Shown here piece after piece: positions 32,641 to 41,905 of a stretch of DNA of 64,000 nt. This DNA comes from ZC4RG30 sp046347045 (GTDB lineage: Bacteria; Pseudomonadota; Gammaproteobacteria; Steroidobacterales; Steroidobacteraceae). Under the pieces are notes generated by a model that was given only the letters and a program-made list of their open reading frames with translations, did no database searches and was not told the DNA's origin. The DNA lies in contig JAXMGX010000009.1 in the NCBI GenBank assembly GCA_046347045.1, forward strand, positions 165,668-229,667, written 5' to 3'. The position numbers were made by a program, and so were the translations under genes. Within the stretch, counting starts at the first letter, position 1. Each line of letters opens with the position of its first letter.

Positions 32641-35600
32641 GCCGGCCGGCGAGCTGGCCCCGCAGGTGGCCAGCCAGACCCTGGATGCAGTAGCCCGCGA
32701 GGTCACGGTATCGCTGACCGAAGCGCGCGTGGCGCTCGAGGCCTATGTCGAGCAGCCCGCCAATGTGGCGCTGCTGCAGAAGTGCCGCCTCGAACTCGCG
32801 CAGGTGCAGGGCGTGCTGCGCGTCATGGAGATCCATGGCGCGGCGCTGCTGGCCGAGGAGATGCACCAGGTCTGCGTGTACCTGGAAGCCTCGGTGGGCG
32901 AAAGCAAGAACCAGGCCGAGGCGCTGGATGCATTGATGCGCGCCATGGTGCAGTTGCCCAGCTATCTCGACCGCGTGCTCGCGGGCGGACGCGACCTGGC
33001 GCTGGTGCTGCTGCCGCTGCTGAACGACATGCGCGCCGTGCGTGGCAGCCCGCTGCTGTCGGAAGGCACGCTGCTGTCGCTGAACCTCAAGTCCGACCAG
33101 CAGGCTTCGCCGCAGCACGCGGCCAGCGAAGACCGCACCACGCTGGGACAGACCGCCCGCAAGTCGCGCGCGCGCTTCCAGATGGCGCTGATCGGCTGGA
33201 TCCGCGGCGAGCGCGTGGACCATCATCTCGAGAATCTCGCGGCCGTGGCCACGCAGTTCGAGCGCATGGCCACCACGCAGCCGTTGTTCCAGCTCTGGTG
33301 GGTGGCGGGCGCCGTCATCGAGGCGCTGCGCGAGCGGGGCCTCGAGAGCAGCGTCTCCGTCAAGCGGCTGCTCGGCCTGTGCGATCGCGAGATCAAGCGG
33401 CTGTATGAGCAGGGCGAGGCGCAGTTCGCGCAGCACCCTCCCGTCGAACTGCTGAACAATCTTCTCTACTACGTGGCGCGTGTCACCAGCACCGGGCCGC
33501 GCGTCACCGCGGTACGCGCCTCGTTCCGGCTGAGCGAACTGCTGCCGGTGGACGACAGCATCGAGCAGGAACGCGAGAACCTGTCGGCGCCGTCGGTGAA
33601 GCTGATGCAGACAGTGGCCGCCGCCATCCGCGAGGACCTGGCCAAGGTCAAGGACGTGCTCGATATCTACGTGCGCCGCGGCGGCGCCGCGCCCGACGAG
33701 CTGGGCTCGCAGGTCGAGATGCTGCGCAAGATCGGCGACACGCTGGGCGTGCTCGGCCTGGGCGAGCAGCGCGCCCGCGTGCAGGGCGAGATCGGGCGCC
33801 TCGAGGCCATGATCGCCGCGAAGGAAGCGCCCAGTGAATCCGCGCTGATCGACGTGGCTGCCGCATTGATCCAGGTCGAGGACCACCTCGACGACGAACT
33901 GGTGGGCATGATCCTGCCGCGCCGCATGGGCGAGGCCCGGCAACCGGTGGACGTGGATTTCCAGCAGGTGCAGGCCGCCGTGCTGCGCGAGTGCGTCGTG
34001 AATCTCGCCCGCGTGAAGGAATACATCGCGCAGAACGTCGGCGGCACGCTCGATGCCGCGGGTTTCGACAACTGGCACGACCTGATGCGCGGCATCCAGG
34101 CGGGCCTCTTGATGCTGGGCAAGACGCGCGCCGTGCAGTGCATGGAGCGCGTCACCGGCCATCTGCGCGAGGTGATGCGCCAGGGCGGCTCGAGCCTGGC
34201 GCCGCAGGCGCTTGATCGCCTGGCCGATGCCATCGTCAGCATCGAGTACTACATGGACACGCTGCAGGCCGGGCGTTCCGATCCCTGGTACATGCTCGAC
34301 AATGCCGAAGCGGCGCTGAATGCCGTCGATGCGCAGCCCTGGCCCACGGTGCCGACGATCTCGCCCGTGTCCGAGGTGCCTGCGCATGCAGGCGCCGACG
34401 CTGGCGAGCAGAATGCCGCCGCAGTGCATGCGGCGACGCTGGTCATAGGCCGCGGCGAGGGCGAAGCCCTGCCGGCACTGGCACCGGTGCTGGTGGCGCC
34501 GCGCCGCACACCGGCACTGGCCGAAGCGGCCGATCCGGAGCTGATCGCGCTGTTCATGGAAGAGGCGCGGGAAGAAGAAGCCCGCATCGCGCGCCACCTG
34601 CCCGAATGGGATCAGGATCCCACGCAGGAGGAATCGCTGGTCAGTTCGCGACGCGCCTTCCACACGCTGAAGGGCAGTGGCCGCGTGGTGGGTGCCACCG
34701 AGCTTGCCGAGTTCGCCTGGTCCATCGAAAACCTGCTGAACCGCCTGCTCGACAAGACGCTGACGCGCTCGCCGCCCATCCTGGCGGTGCTGCGCGAGGC
34801 TGTGGCCGTGCTGCCGCAGCTCATCGAACACCTGGAACGGGGTACGCCGCCCACAGCCGATGTCCCCGGGCTGAGCGCCCGCGCGCATGCGCTGGCGGCC
34901 GGCAAGATGGTGGCACCGGTGGCCGAGACGCTGATCGAGCCCGCACCGCAGTTGCCGCCGCTGGCCGAGGCGGCTGTTGCGCCTGAACCCGGTGACCACC
35001 GGAGCCTGGCCCACGACCAGGTTCAGGATCAGGAACCCACGCTGCGCGACATCTATGCGCGCGAAACCGACAGCCATGTGGCGACGATCCGCGACTGGAT
35101 CCAGAAAGTGCAGGGCATGCCGGGGCCGCATGTGCTGCCCGAACCCGTCTACCGCGCCTGCCACACGCTCTCGGGCAGTTCGAAGATGGCCGAGGCGCGC
35201 CATGGCATCCGTCTGGCGGAGCCGCTGAATCACTGGCTGCGCAAGGCCTACGACAGCGGCGTCGGTCTCACCGACGAAGACCTGTCACTGGTGGAGTCCT
35301 GCATGGTGGCCATGCAGGGGGTCAGCCGGAACCTCGATGAGTCCACGGGTTTCTTCACCTCGCATACCGAGCTTCTGGCGCGGATTGCCGCGGCCGAAGC
35401 GGCGCTCGACAGGCGCATTGCCACGGATGAAACCGGCAGCAACAGGCAGCTGGTGGTCGAGGCGCAGGTGCCGCCGGCAGCCGCGAGCGAGCCTGAGCCT
35501 GTCGTCGAGCCTGCTGTCGTAGAGTCCGAGCCGGTCGTCGAGCCTGCGCCGCTGGCACAGGCCAGTGCCGCTCCCGCCGACCAGGTCCCTGCGGTGGCTG

Positions 35601-38152
35601 ACTACGATCCGGAGATCGCCTCGATCTTCAGTGAAGAGGCCACCGAGTTGCTCGAGGAATCGCAGTCCTCCTTCCAGGGCATCAGTCTCACCGCGCCGCG
35701 CTCCGAGGAATTTGCCGCGTTGAAGCGGCCGCTGCACACGCTGAAGGGCGGTGCGCGCATGGCCGGTGTCAGCGCGATGGGCGACCTGTCGCATGAACTC
35801 GAATCGCTGATCATCGGCATCGAACTGGGCAATGTGCCGCCGAGTCGTGAGGCCCGCGACACGCTGCAGCGCTCGCTGGATGCATTGGCCAGCATGCGTG
35901 ACCTGCTGGCGCAGGGCGCGCCCATCGCGCGGCCCAGCGCGCTGCTGTCGCAGGTGCGCGCGTTGTCGGGCGCGGCGCCGATTGAAATGCCTGCGACGGC
36001 CGCAACGGACGCGCCGATGCCGGCGCCCGTGGTCGAACCTCGCGTCGACAAGCTGGCCGACGGTGCAGGCGAGGCCGCCGTTGCCGGCGCTGCCGACACG
36101 GCCGGGGCCAGCGCCGAACCCGGCATCGCCGAGGCGGCGAACGAGCCGGTCACCGACTCCGACGCATTTGCGATGGCTGGCGAAGCTCCGGCGGCTTCCG
36201 CGCCTGCGCCTGTGGCGCCAGCACCGCTGGATGCGCCGCGCCGGCCGCCGGCCTTCGACCGGCTGCTGGCCGCCGCGGTCGTGCCGCCGGGTCGCGAGCC
36301 CACGCTGCCGCCCGAACGTGCCGAGATGGCGCGCGTCGATGCGGAGCTGCTGAATCAGCTGCTGAATCAGGCGGGCGAAGTGAGCATCGCGCGCTCGCGC
36401 GTGGAGCAGCAACTCGGCTCGGTGGAATTCAACCTGGCTGAACTGTCGCGCACCGTCACGCGCCTGAAGGAACAGCTCTCTAAGCTCGAGATCGAGACCG
36501 AGGCGCAGATCCTGCACCGGCACGAGACCGAGGCCGGTCCGCGCACCGACTTCGATCCGCTCGAGCTCGACCGCTATTCGTCGATCCAGCAGTTCTCGCG
36601 CGCACTGGCCGAGACGGCCAGCGACGTGGCCAGCATCCAGTCACTGCTCGAGACGCTCACCGGCGAGGCGCAGAACCTGCTGCTGCAGCAGGGCCGCACC
36701 ATCACCGAAATGCAGAACGGGCTGATGCGCACGCGCATGGTCTCGTTCCAGCGCCATGTGCAGCGGCTGTCGCGCATCGTGCGCCAGGCCGCTGCCGACA
36801 CCGGCAAGAAGGCCGAACTGGTGGTGGAGGGCGCCTCGGGCGAACTTGACCGCCAGGTGCTGGAGCGCATGCTGCCGCCTTTCGAACATCTGCTGCGCAA
36901 TGCGGTGGTGCATGGCATCGAGACACCGGAGAAACGCCTCGCCGCCGGCAAGGACGACACCGGCCAGATCGTGCTGTCGCTGCGGCGCGAGGGCGCCGAG
37001 GTCATCGTCGAGGTGCGCGACGATGGCGCCGGCATGAACATCGGCGCCATCCGCAGCAAGGCGATCGCGCTGGGACTGATCCGCCCGGACCAGGCGCTGT
37101 CCGATGAAGAGGCCATGCAGCTCATCCTCGAGCCGGGCTTCTCCACCGCCGAGAACCTGACGCAGGCCGCGGGCCGCGGCGTGGGCATGGATGTGGTCGC
37201 CACCGAAGTGAAGAAGCTCGGCGGCGCGCTGCACATGGAAACCGACGCGGCGCTGGGATCGCGCTTCACCATCCGCCTGCCGTTCACGCTGGCGGTGAGC
37301 CATGCGCTGATCGTGCGCATCGGTGACGAGTACTACGCGCTGCCGCTGCCCACCGTCGAAGGCGTGGTGCGCATCGCGCGCGAAGAGATCCAGCAGCACA
37401 TGCTGAGCGAGACGCCCTCGTACCTGTACGGCGGACACAAGTACCGCTTCCAGCACCTGGCGAACTTCGTCGGCATGGAGGCCGGCCCGCTGCCCGAACA
37501 GGAAGCCACGCTGCCGGTGGTGCTGGTGCGCGCGGGCGAGCTTTCCACCGGCCTCGTGGCCGAAGAACTGATCGGCTCGCGCGAGATCGTGGTCAAGCCG
37601 GTCGGTCCGCAGATCGCCTCGATCCGCGGCGTGTCGGGCGCCACCATCCTGGGCGATGGCCGCATCGTCGTGATCCTCGACATCGGCGCGCTGGTGCGTG
37701 CCGGCTGGCGCGGCAAGGCGCAGGCCGCCGCGGTGCCGCGTGAACGGCTCGACCGCCGCATCGTGGCGCTGGTGGTGGACGATTCCATCACCGTGCGCCG
37801 CGTGACGCAGCGCCTGCTCGAACGCAATGGCATGCGGGTGCTCACCGCGCGCGACGGCGCCGACGCCGTGGCGGTGATGGAAGACCACGTGCCCGACATC
37901 GTGCTGCTCGACATCGAGATGCCGCGCATGGACGGCTACGAGGTGGCCGCGCACATGCGCTCGGACGAGCGCCTGAAGCGCGTGCCCATCATCATGATCA
38001 CCTCGCGCGTGGGCGAGAAGCATCGCGCCCGCGCACTGGAGCTGGGCGTGGATGAATACCTGGGCAAGCCCTACCAGGAAAGCCAGTTGCTCGAGGCCAT
38101 CGCGCCGCTGGTGGGCGAGGGCGACGAATCACGCGCAGCAGGCGGACGCTGA
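32633..38152 (+). CDS. chpA: Hybrid chemotaxis kinase ChpA/PilL (Hpt-CheA-REC)
   Basis: 1839 residues. A FimL/Hpt-like N-terminal half without phosphorylatable His comes first. Three Hpt domains have His at about 677 (FHTLKGSGRVVG), 844 (CHTLSGSSKMAE) and 1035 (LHTLKGGARMAG). Then come the dimerisation helices (LLNQLLNQAGEVSIARSRVE), the ATPase (LLRNAVVHGIETPEKRL, VRDDGAGMN, GRGVGMDVVATEV), a CheW-like domain, and a C-terminal receiver with Asp about 1760 (VLLDIEMPRMDGYE). Ala/Pro-rich linkers separate the Hpt units. It is the central kinase for PilG and PilH. P. aeruginosa ChpA has more Hpt-type domains. Confidence 0.95.
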   Translation: MAEPAGELAPQVASQTLDAVAREVTVSLTEARVALEAYVEQPANVALLQKCRLELAQVQGVLRVMEIHGAALLAEEMHQVCVYLEASVGESKNQAEALDALMRAMVQLPSYLDRVLAGGRDLALVLLPLLNDMRAVRGSPLLSEGTLLSLNLKSDQQASPQHAASEDRTTLGQTARKSRARFQMALIGWIRGERVDHHLENLAAVATQFERMATTQPLFQLWWVAGAVIEALRERGLESSVSVKRLLGLCDREIKRLYEQGEAQFAQHPPVELLNNLLYYVARVTSTGPRVTAVRASFRLSELLPVDDSIEQERENLSAPSVKLMQTVAAAIREDLAKVKDVLDIYVRRGGAAPDELGSQVEMLRKIGDTLGVLGLGEQRARVQGEIGRLEAMIAAKEAPSESALIDVAAALIQVEDHLDDELVGMILPRRMGEARQPVDVDFQQVQAAVLRECVVNLARVKEYIAQNVGGTLDAAGFDNWHDLMRGIQAGLLMLGKTRAVQCMERVTGHLREVMRQGGSSLAPQALDRLADAIVSIEYYMDTLQAGRSDPWYMLDNAEAALNAVDAQPWPTVPTISPVSEVPAHAGADAGEQNAAAVHAATLVIGRGEGEALPALAPVLVAPRRTPALAEAADPELIALFMEEAREEEARIARHLPEWDQDPTQEESLVSSRRAFHTLKGSGRVVGATELAEFAWSIENLLNRLLDKTLTRSPPILAVLREAVAVLPQLIEHLERGTPPTADVPGLSARAHALAAGKMVAPVAETLIEPAPQLPPLAEAAVAPEPGDHRSLAHDQVQDQEPTLRDIYARETDSHVATIRDWIQKVQGMPGPHVLPEPVYRACHTLSGSSKMAEARHGIRLAEPLNHWLRKAYDSGVGLTDEDLSLVESCMVAMQGVSRNLDESTGFFTSHTELLARIAAAEAALDRRIATDETGSNRQLVVEAQVPPAAASEPEPVVEPAVVESEPVVEPAPLAQASAAPADQVPAVADYDPEIASIFSEEATELLEESQSSFQGISLTAPRSEEFAALKRPLHTLKGGARMAGVSAMGDLSHELESLIIGIELGNVPPSREARDTLQRSLDALASMRDLLAQGAPIARPSALLSQVRALSGAAPIEMPATAATDAPMPAPVVEPRVDKLADGAGEAAVAGAADTAGASAEPGIAEAANEPVTDSDAFAMAGEAPAASAPAPVAPAPLDAPRRPPAFDRLLAAAVVPPGREPTLPPERAEMARVDAELLNQLLNQAGEVSIARSRVEQQLGSVEFNLAELSRTVTRLKEQLSKLEIETEAQILHRHETEAGPRTDFDPLELDRYSSIQQFSRALAETASDVASIQSLLETLTGEAQNLLLQQGRTITEMQNGLMRTRMVSFQRHVQRLSRIVRQAAADTGKKAELVVEGASGELDRQVLERMLPPFEHLLRNAVVHGIETPEKRLAAGKDDTGQIVLSLRREGAEVIVEVRDDGAGMNIGAIRSKAIALGLIRPDQALSDEEAMQLILEPGFSTAENLTQAAGRGVGMDVVATEVKKLGGALHMETDAALGSRFTIRLPFTLAVSHALIVRIGDEYYALPLPTVEGVVRIAREEIQQHMLSETPSYLYGGHKYRFQHLANFVGMEAGPLPEQEATLPVVLVRAGELSTGLVAEELIGSREIVVKPVGPQIASIRGVSGATILGDGRIVVILDIGALVRAGWRGKAQAAAVPRERLDRRIVALVVDDSITVRRVTQRLLERNGMRVLTARDGADAVAVMEDHVPDIVLLDIEMPRMDGYEVAAHMRSDERLKRVPIIMITSRVGEKHRARALELGVDEYLGKPYQESQLLEAIAPLVGEGDESRAAGGR

Positions 38153-38155
38153 TCC

Positions 38156-38647
38156 ATGAGCGGGAATTCCGAACGACCAGCCGAGATCTACGGACTGATG
38201 GTGCCGCTCGACAAGGAGCGCCTGCTGGTGCCGCGCGGCTGCGTGGCCGAAGTGGTGGGCTACCAGACCCCGCAGGAGATGACCGGCGCGCCGCCCTGGC
38301 ATCTGGGCGTCATCAACTGGAACGGCCGCAAGATTCCCATGGTGTCGTTCGAGGGTTGCTGTGGCAATGACGTCGCGCCGCCCTCGCAGCGTTCGCGCGT
38401 GGTGGTGCTGAACGCCGTCTCGGAGGCGGTGGAGTCGGGACACATCGCCATCCTCTCGCAGGGTTTTCCGCAGCTCGTGCGCATCAGCCCCGAGTTCGTG
38501 AAGCTCGATGCGGTGCGCGATTTTGCCGACGACAGTCCGGTGGTCTGCCAGTTGCAGTTGCTGGATGAAACGCCGCTGGTACCCGACCTCGACCGGCTCG
38601 AGGCCATGGTGGCAAAGGAAACCGTGTCGCTGCCCGACGCGGGCTGA
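38156..38647 (+). CDS. chpC: CheW-like accessory protein ChpC
   Basis: 163 residues, starting three bases after chpA. A CheW fold with LLVPRGCVAEVVGYQTPQEM, HLGVINWNGRKIPMVSFEG and a C-terminal helix matches ChpC of the Pil-Chp system. It probably links additional receptors to ChpA. No chpB methylesterase or pilK methyltransferase gene lies between the neighbours. Confidence 0.9.
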   Translation: MSGNSERPAEIYGLMVPLDKERLLVPRGCVAEVVGYQTPQEMTGAPPWHLGVINWNGRKIPMVSFEGCCGNDVAPPSQRSRVVVLNAVSEAVESGHIAILSQGFPQLVRISPEFVKLDAVRDFADDSPVVCQLQLLDETPLVPDLDRLEAMVAKETVSLPDAG

Positions 38648-38662
38648 GGCGCGCCTGGAGAT

Positions 38663-39715
38663 TCAGGCCAGCGGCGGGTAATCCGTGTATCCCTTCGGTC
38701 CTGCCGCGTAGAACGTCTGCGGATCAGGCGTGTTGAGGGTCGCGCCCGTCGCGAATCGCCGCGGCAGGTCCGGATTCGCGATGAACAGCTTGCCGAAGGC
38801 CGCGGCGTCGGCTTCGCCCGCGGCGATCAGCGCATTGGCCGAGGCCAGGTCCAGTCCCTCGTTCGCCACCCAGGTGCCGCCGAACGCAGCCTTGAGCTGC
38901 GGACCGATGCGGCCCGGGCCCGAGTTCTCGCGCGCCGCGATGAAGGCAATGCCGCGTCGGCCCAGTTCGCGCGCCACATGCGTGAAGGTGGCAAGGCGAT
39001 CCGAATCGCCCATGTCGTGGGCGTCGCCGCGCGGCGCCAGGTGCATGCCCACGCGCGCCGCGCCCCACACGCCCACCACGGCGTCGGTGACCTCCAGCAT
39101 CAGCCGCGCGCGATTGGCGATGCTGCCGCCGTAGTCGTCGGTGCGGTGGTTGCTGCGGTCCTGCAGGAACTGGTCGAGCAGGTAGCCGTTGGCGCCGTGG
39201 ATCTCCACGCCGTCGAAGCCGGCGGCCTGCGCGTTGGCGGCGCCTTGGCGAAAGCTGTCGACGATGCCCGGCAGTTCTTCGCGCGCCAGCGCGCGCGGCG
39301 CCACGTAGTTGGTCTGCGGCCGCACCAGGCTCACGTGTCCGGCGGGTGCGATGGCGCTGGGCGCCACCGGCAGCTCGCCGCCGAGGAACACCGGATGCGA
39401 TACGCGGCCCACATGCCAGAGCTGCAGGAAGATGCGGCCGCCGGCCGCATGCACTGCGCGGGTTACCGCCTTCCAGCCCTGCACCTGTTCGGCGGACCAG
39501 ATGCCGGGTGTGTCGGCGTAACCGATGCCCTGCGGCGAAACCACGGTGGCTTCCGACAGGATCAGTCCGGCGCTGGCCCGCTGCCGGTAGTACTCCACCA
39601 TCAGCGCATTGGGCACGCGGCTCGTTCCCGAGCGGGCGCGGGTCAGCGGCGCCATGAAGATGCGGTTGGGCAGATCCAGATCGCCGAGGCGGATCGGTGA
39701 AAGCAGATCAGTCAT
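38663..39715 (-). CDS. Old yellow enzyme family alkene reductase (NemA-like)
   Basis: 350 residues from ATG 39715. TIM-barrel flavoprotein: LGDLDLPNRIFMAPLTRARS, IFLQLWHVGRVSHP, the substrate-binding pair in EIHGANGYLLDQFLQD and the proton donor Tyr in RTDDYGGSIANRARLMLEV. It uses NAD(P)H to reduce activated C=C or nitro groups. Convergent with chpC, 15 bases apart. The natural substrate is unknown. Confidence 0.94.
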   Translation of the reverse strand: MTDLLSPIRLGDLDLPNRIFMAPLTRARSGTSRVPNALMVEYYRQRASAGLILSEATVVSPQGIGYADTPGIWSAEQVQGWKAVTRAVHAAGGRIFLQLWHVGRVSHPVFLGGELPVAPSAIAPAGHVSLVRPQTNYVAPRALAREELPGIVDSFRQGAANAQAAGFDGVEIHGANGYLLDQFLQDRSNHRTDDYGGSIANRARLMLEVTDAVVGVWGAARVGMHLAPRGDAHDMGDSDRLATFTHVARELGRRGIAFIAARENSGPGRIGPQLKAAFGGTWVANEGLDLASANALIAAGEADAAAFGKLFIANPDLPRRFATGATLNTPDPQTFYAAGPKGYTDYPPLA

Positions 39716-39743
39716 GAACGGACCGTCTATTGTCAGGGAATCG

Positions 39744-40490
39744 TTATCTGAGGTCGCCGGCCAGCACTTGCAAGGCCGCGATGGCAGCCAGGCCGGCGGT
39801 TTCGGTGCGCAGGATGCGGGGGCCCAGCCGGGTGGCTGTGAAGCCGGCGGCCAGCGCCGCCGCCGTCTCGGTCGGGTCGAAGCCGCCCTCGGGTCCCACC
39901 AGCAGCTCGACCCGCTCGGGTGGCTGCTGCGGTACTCCGCCCAGCAGCGCGGGTAGCGGCACGGAGTCCTCACCGGGCGCCAGCAGCAGCCGCAAGCCCG
40001 TGGATGCACGCAGGCAGTCCTGCAACGACACCGGCGCCGACACCACGGGCACCGTGTTGCGGCCGCTCTGCTCGCAGGCGCTGGTCACCACGGCTTGCCA
40101 GTGCTGCTGGCGGGCGAGGGCGGTGCGGGAGTCAAGGCGTACCGTGCTGCGCGCCATCATCACCGGCACGAAGGCCCGCGCACCCAGCTCGGTGGCCTTC
40201 TGCAGGATGAGGTCCATCTTCTCGCCGCGCGCGATGCCCTGCAGCAGCGTGATGCGCAGCGGGGATTCGCGTTCCAGGTCCCGCCGTGCTCCGATGCGCA
40301 CCATGACTTCATTGCGGCGCACGGCATCGATGGTGGCCGCGAATTCACCCCCGCGCCCATTGAAGAGCCGCAGCTCGTCGCCGGTGGCCAGACGCAGCAC
40401 GCGCACCACGTGGCCTGCGGGCCCTGCGGGCAATTCGAGTCGCATGCCCTCGGCCAGCGGCGCATCGATGAACACACGCGTCATTCGCAT
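39744..40490 (-). CDS. rsmE: 16S rRNA m3U1498 methyltransferase
   Basis: 248 residues. An N-terminal PUA-like domain (HVVRVLRLATGDELRLFNG) and a SPOUT knot with LLVGPEGGFDPTETAAALA and LGPRILRTETAGLAAIAALQ identify RsmE. It methylates N3 of U1498 in 16S rRNA. It overlaps the bioA 3' end by ten bases. Confidence 0.96.
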   Translation of the reverse strand: MRMTRVFIDAPLAEGMRLELPAGPAGHVVRVLRLATGDELRLFNGRGGEFAATIDAVRRNEVMVRIGARRDLERESPLRITLLQGIARGEKMDLILQKATELGARAFVPVMMARSTVRLDSRTALARQQHWQAVVTSACEQSGRNTVPVVSAPVSLQDCLRASTGLRLLLAPGEDSVPLPALLGGVPQQPPERVELLVGPEGGFDPTETAAALAAGFTATRLGPRILRTETAGLAAIAALQVLAGDLR

Positions 40491-41863
40491 GTCATGGCCT
40501 CGATGGCGGTGCCGGCCACATCGGCCAGCAGATCGATCTCCTGCGGCGTGATCACGTAGGGCGGCATGAAGTACAGCACATTGCCGATGGGCCGCAGCAG
40601 CACGCCGCGCGACAGCGCGTGGCGGTACGCCATGAGGCCGCGCCGTTCGCGGAAATCGTACGGCAGGCGCGCGGCGCGATCCTTCACCACCTCGATGGCG
40701 AGGATCATGCCGGTCTGCCGCACCTCGGCCACATGGGGATGATCGGCCAGCGGCGCGGTGGCGCGCGCCATCTGCGCGGCCAGCTCGCGGTTGCGGGCGA
40801 TCACCGGTTCAGCTTCGAAGATGCGCAGCGTGGCGCGTGCCGCGGCGCAGGCCAGCGGGTTGCCGGTGTAGCTGTGCGAATGCAGGAAGGCATTGAGCTT
40901 CGCGTATTCGTCGTAGAAGGCTTCGTACACGGCATCGGTGGTCAGCACCGCCGACAGCGGCAGGTAGCCGCCGGTGAGTCCCTTCGAGAGGCACATGAAA
41001 TCCGGCGCAATGCCGGCCTGCTCGCAGGCGAACAGCGTGCCGGTGCGGCCGAAACCCACGGCGATCTCGTCGGCGATCAGATGCACGCCGAGTTCGGTGC
41101 AGGCTTCGCGCAGCAGTTTCAGGTACACAGGGTGGTACATGCGCATGCCGCCCGCGCATTGCACCAGCGGTTCGACGATGACGGCTGCGACCTCGTGCGC
41201 GTGGCGGTCCAGCAACGCGCGCATGGGCGCGAACTGCCGTGTCGAATATTCCGCGCAGGTTTCGCCCGGGGCGCGGTTGAAACAGTCGGGTGAGGGCGCC
41301 GTGATCACATCCATCAGCAGCGGCGCGTAGATGTCCTTGTACAGCGCCACATTGCCCACGGCCAGGGCGCCAAGCGTCTCGCCGTGGTAGCTGTTGGCCA
41401 GTGTGATGAAGCGCTGCTTGCCCGCCCGCCCGCGGTTGCGCCAGTAGTGGAAGCTCATCTTCACCGCCACTTCCACCGCCGCCGAGCCATTGTCGGCGAA
41501 GAAGCAGCGCGTGAGTCCCGGCGGCGCGAGCCGCGTGAGCGCCTCGGCCACCTCGATGGCCGGCTCATGGGTGAAGCCGGCGAAGATCACATGTTCGAGC
41601 TGCCCGAGCTGCGCGGCCACGGCCGCGTTGATCGCGGGATTGGCATGGCCGAACAGGTTCACCCACCAGGAGCTGATGGCATCCAGGTAGCGCCTGCCGT
41701 CATGGCCCTGAAGCCACACGCCGGAGCCGCTCTGGATGGGAATGAGCGGCAGTTCCCGCTCGTGGTCCTTCATCTGCGTGCACGGATGCCACAGATGGGC
41801 GAGATCCCGGTGGGCGAGCCCGAGGGCGTCGCGTGGGAATCCCCTGTCGTCGGAATTGGTCAT
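40481..41863 (-). CDS. bioA: Adenosylmethionine-8-amino-7-oxononanoate aminotransferase
   Basis: 460 residues from ATG 41863; the frame stays open far upstream, but homology begins here (LAHLWHPCTQMKDHE). It shows ISSWWVNLFGHANPAI, FADNGSAAVEVAVKMS, NSYHGETLGAL, IADEIAVGFGRTGTLFACE and the PLP Lys in CLSKGLTGGYLPLSAVL. It makes 7,8-diaminopelargonate in biotin synthesis. Other bio genes are not in the window. It is divergent from the PQQ dehydrogenase with 42 bases between starts. Confidence 0.96.
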   Translation of the reverse strand: MTNSDDRGFPRDALGLAHRDLAHLWHPCTQMKDHERELPLIPIQSGSGVWLQGHDGRRYLDAISSWWVNLFGHANPAINAAVAAQLGQLEHVIFAGFTHEPAIEVAEALTRLAPPGLTRCFFADNGSAAVEVAVKMSFHYWRNRGRAGKQRFITLANSYHGETLGALAVGNVALYKDIYAPLLMDVITAPSPDCFNRAPGETCAEYSTRQFAPMRALLDRHAHEVAAVIVEPLVQCAGGMRMYHPVYLKLLREACTELGVHLIADEIAVGFGRTGTLFACEQAGIAPDFMCLSKGLTGGYLPLSAVLTTDAVYEAFYDEYAKLNAFLHSHSYTGNPLACAAARATLRIFEAEPVIARNRELAAQMARATAPLADHPHVAEVRQTGMILAIEVVKDRAARLPYDFRERRGLMAYRHALSRGVLLRPIGNVLYFMPPYVITPQEIDLLADVAGTAIEAMTCE

Positions 41864-41905
41864 GTGGGCATAATGATGCAATACACGCCGAATTCCGGGG
41901 GAATC

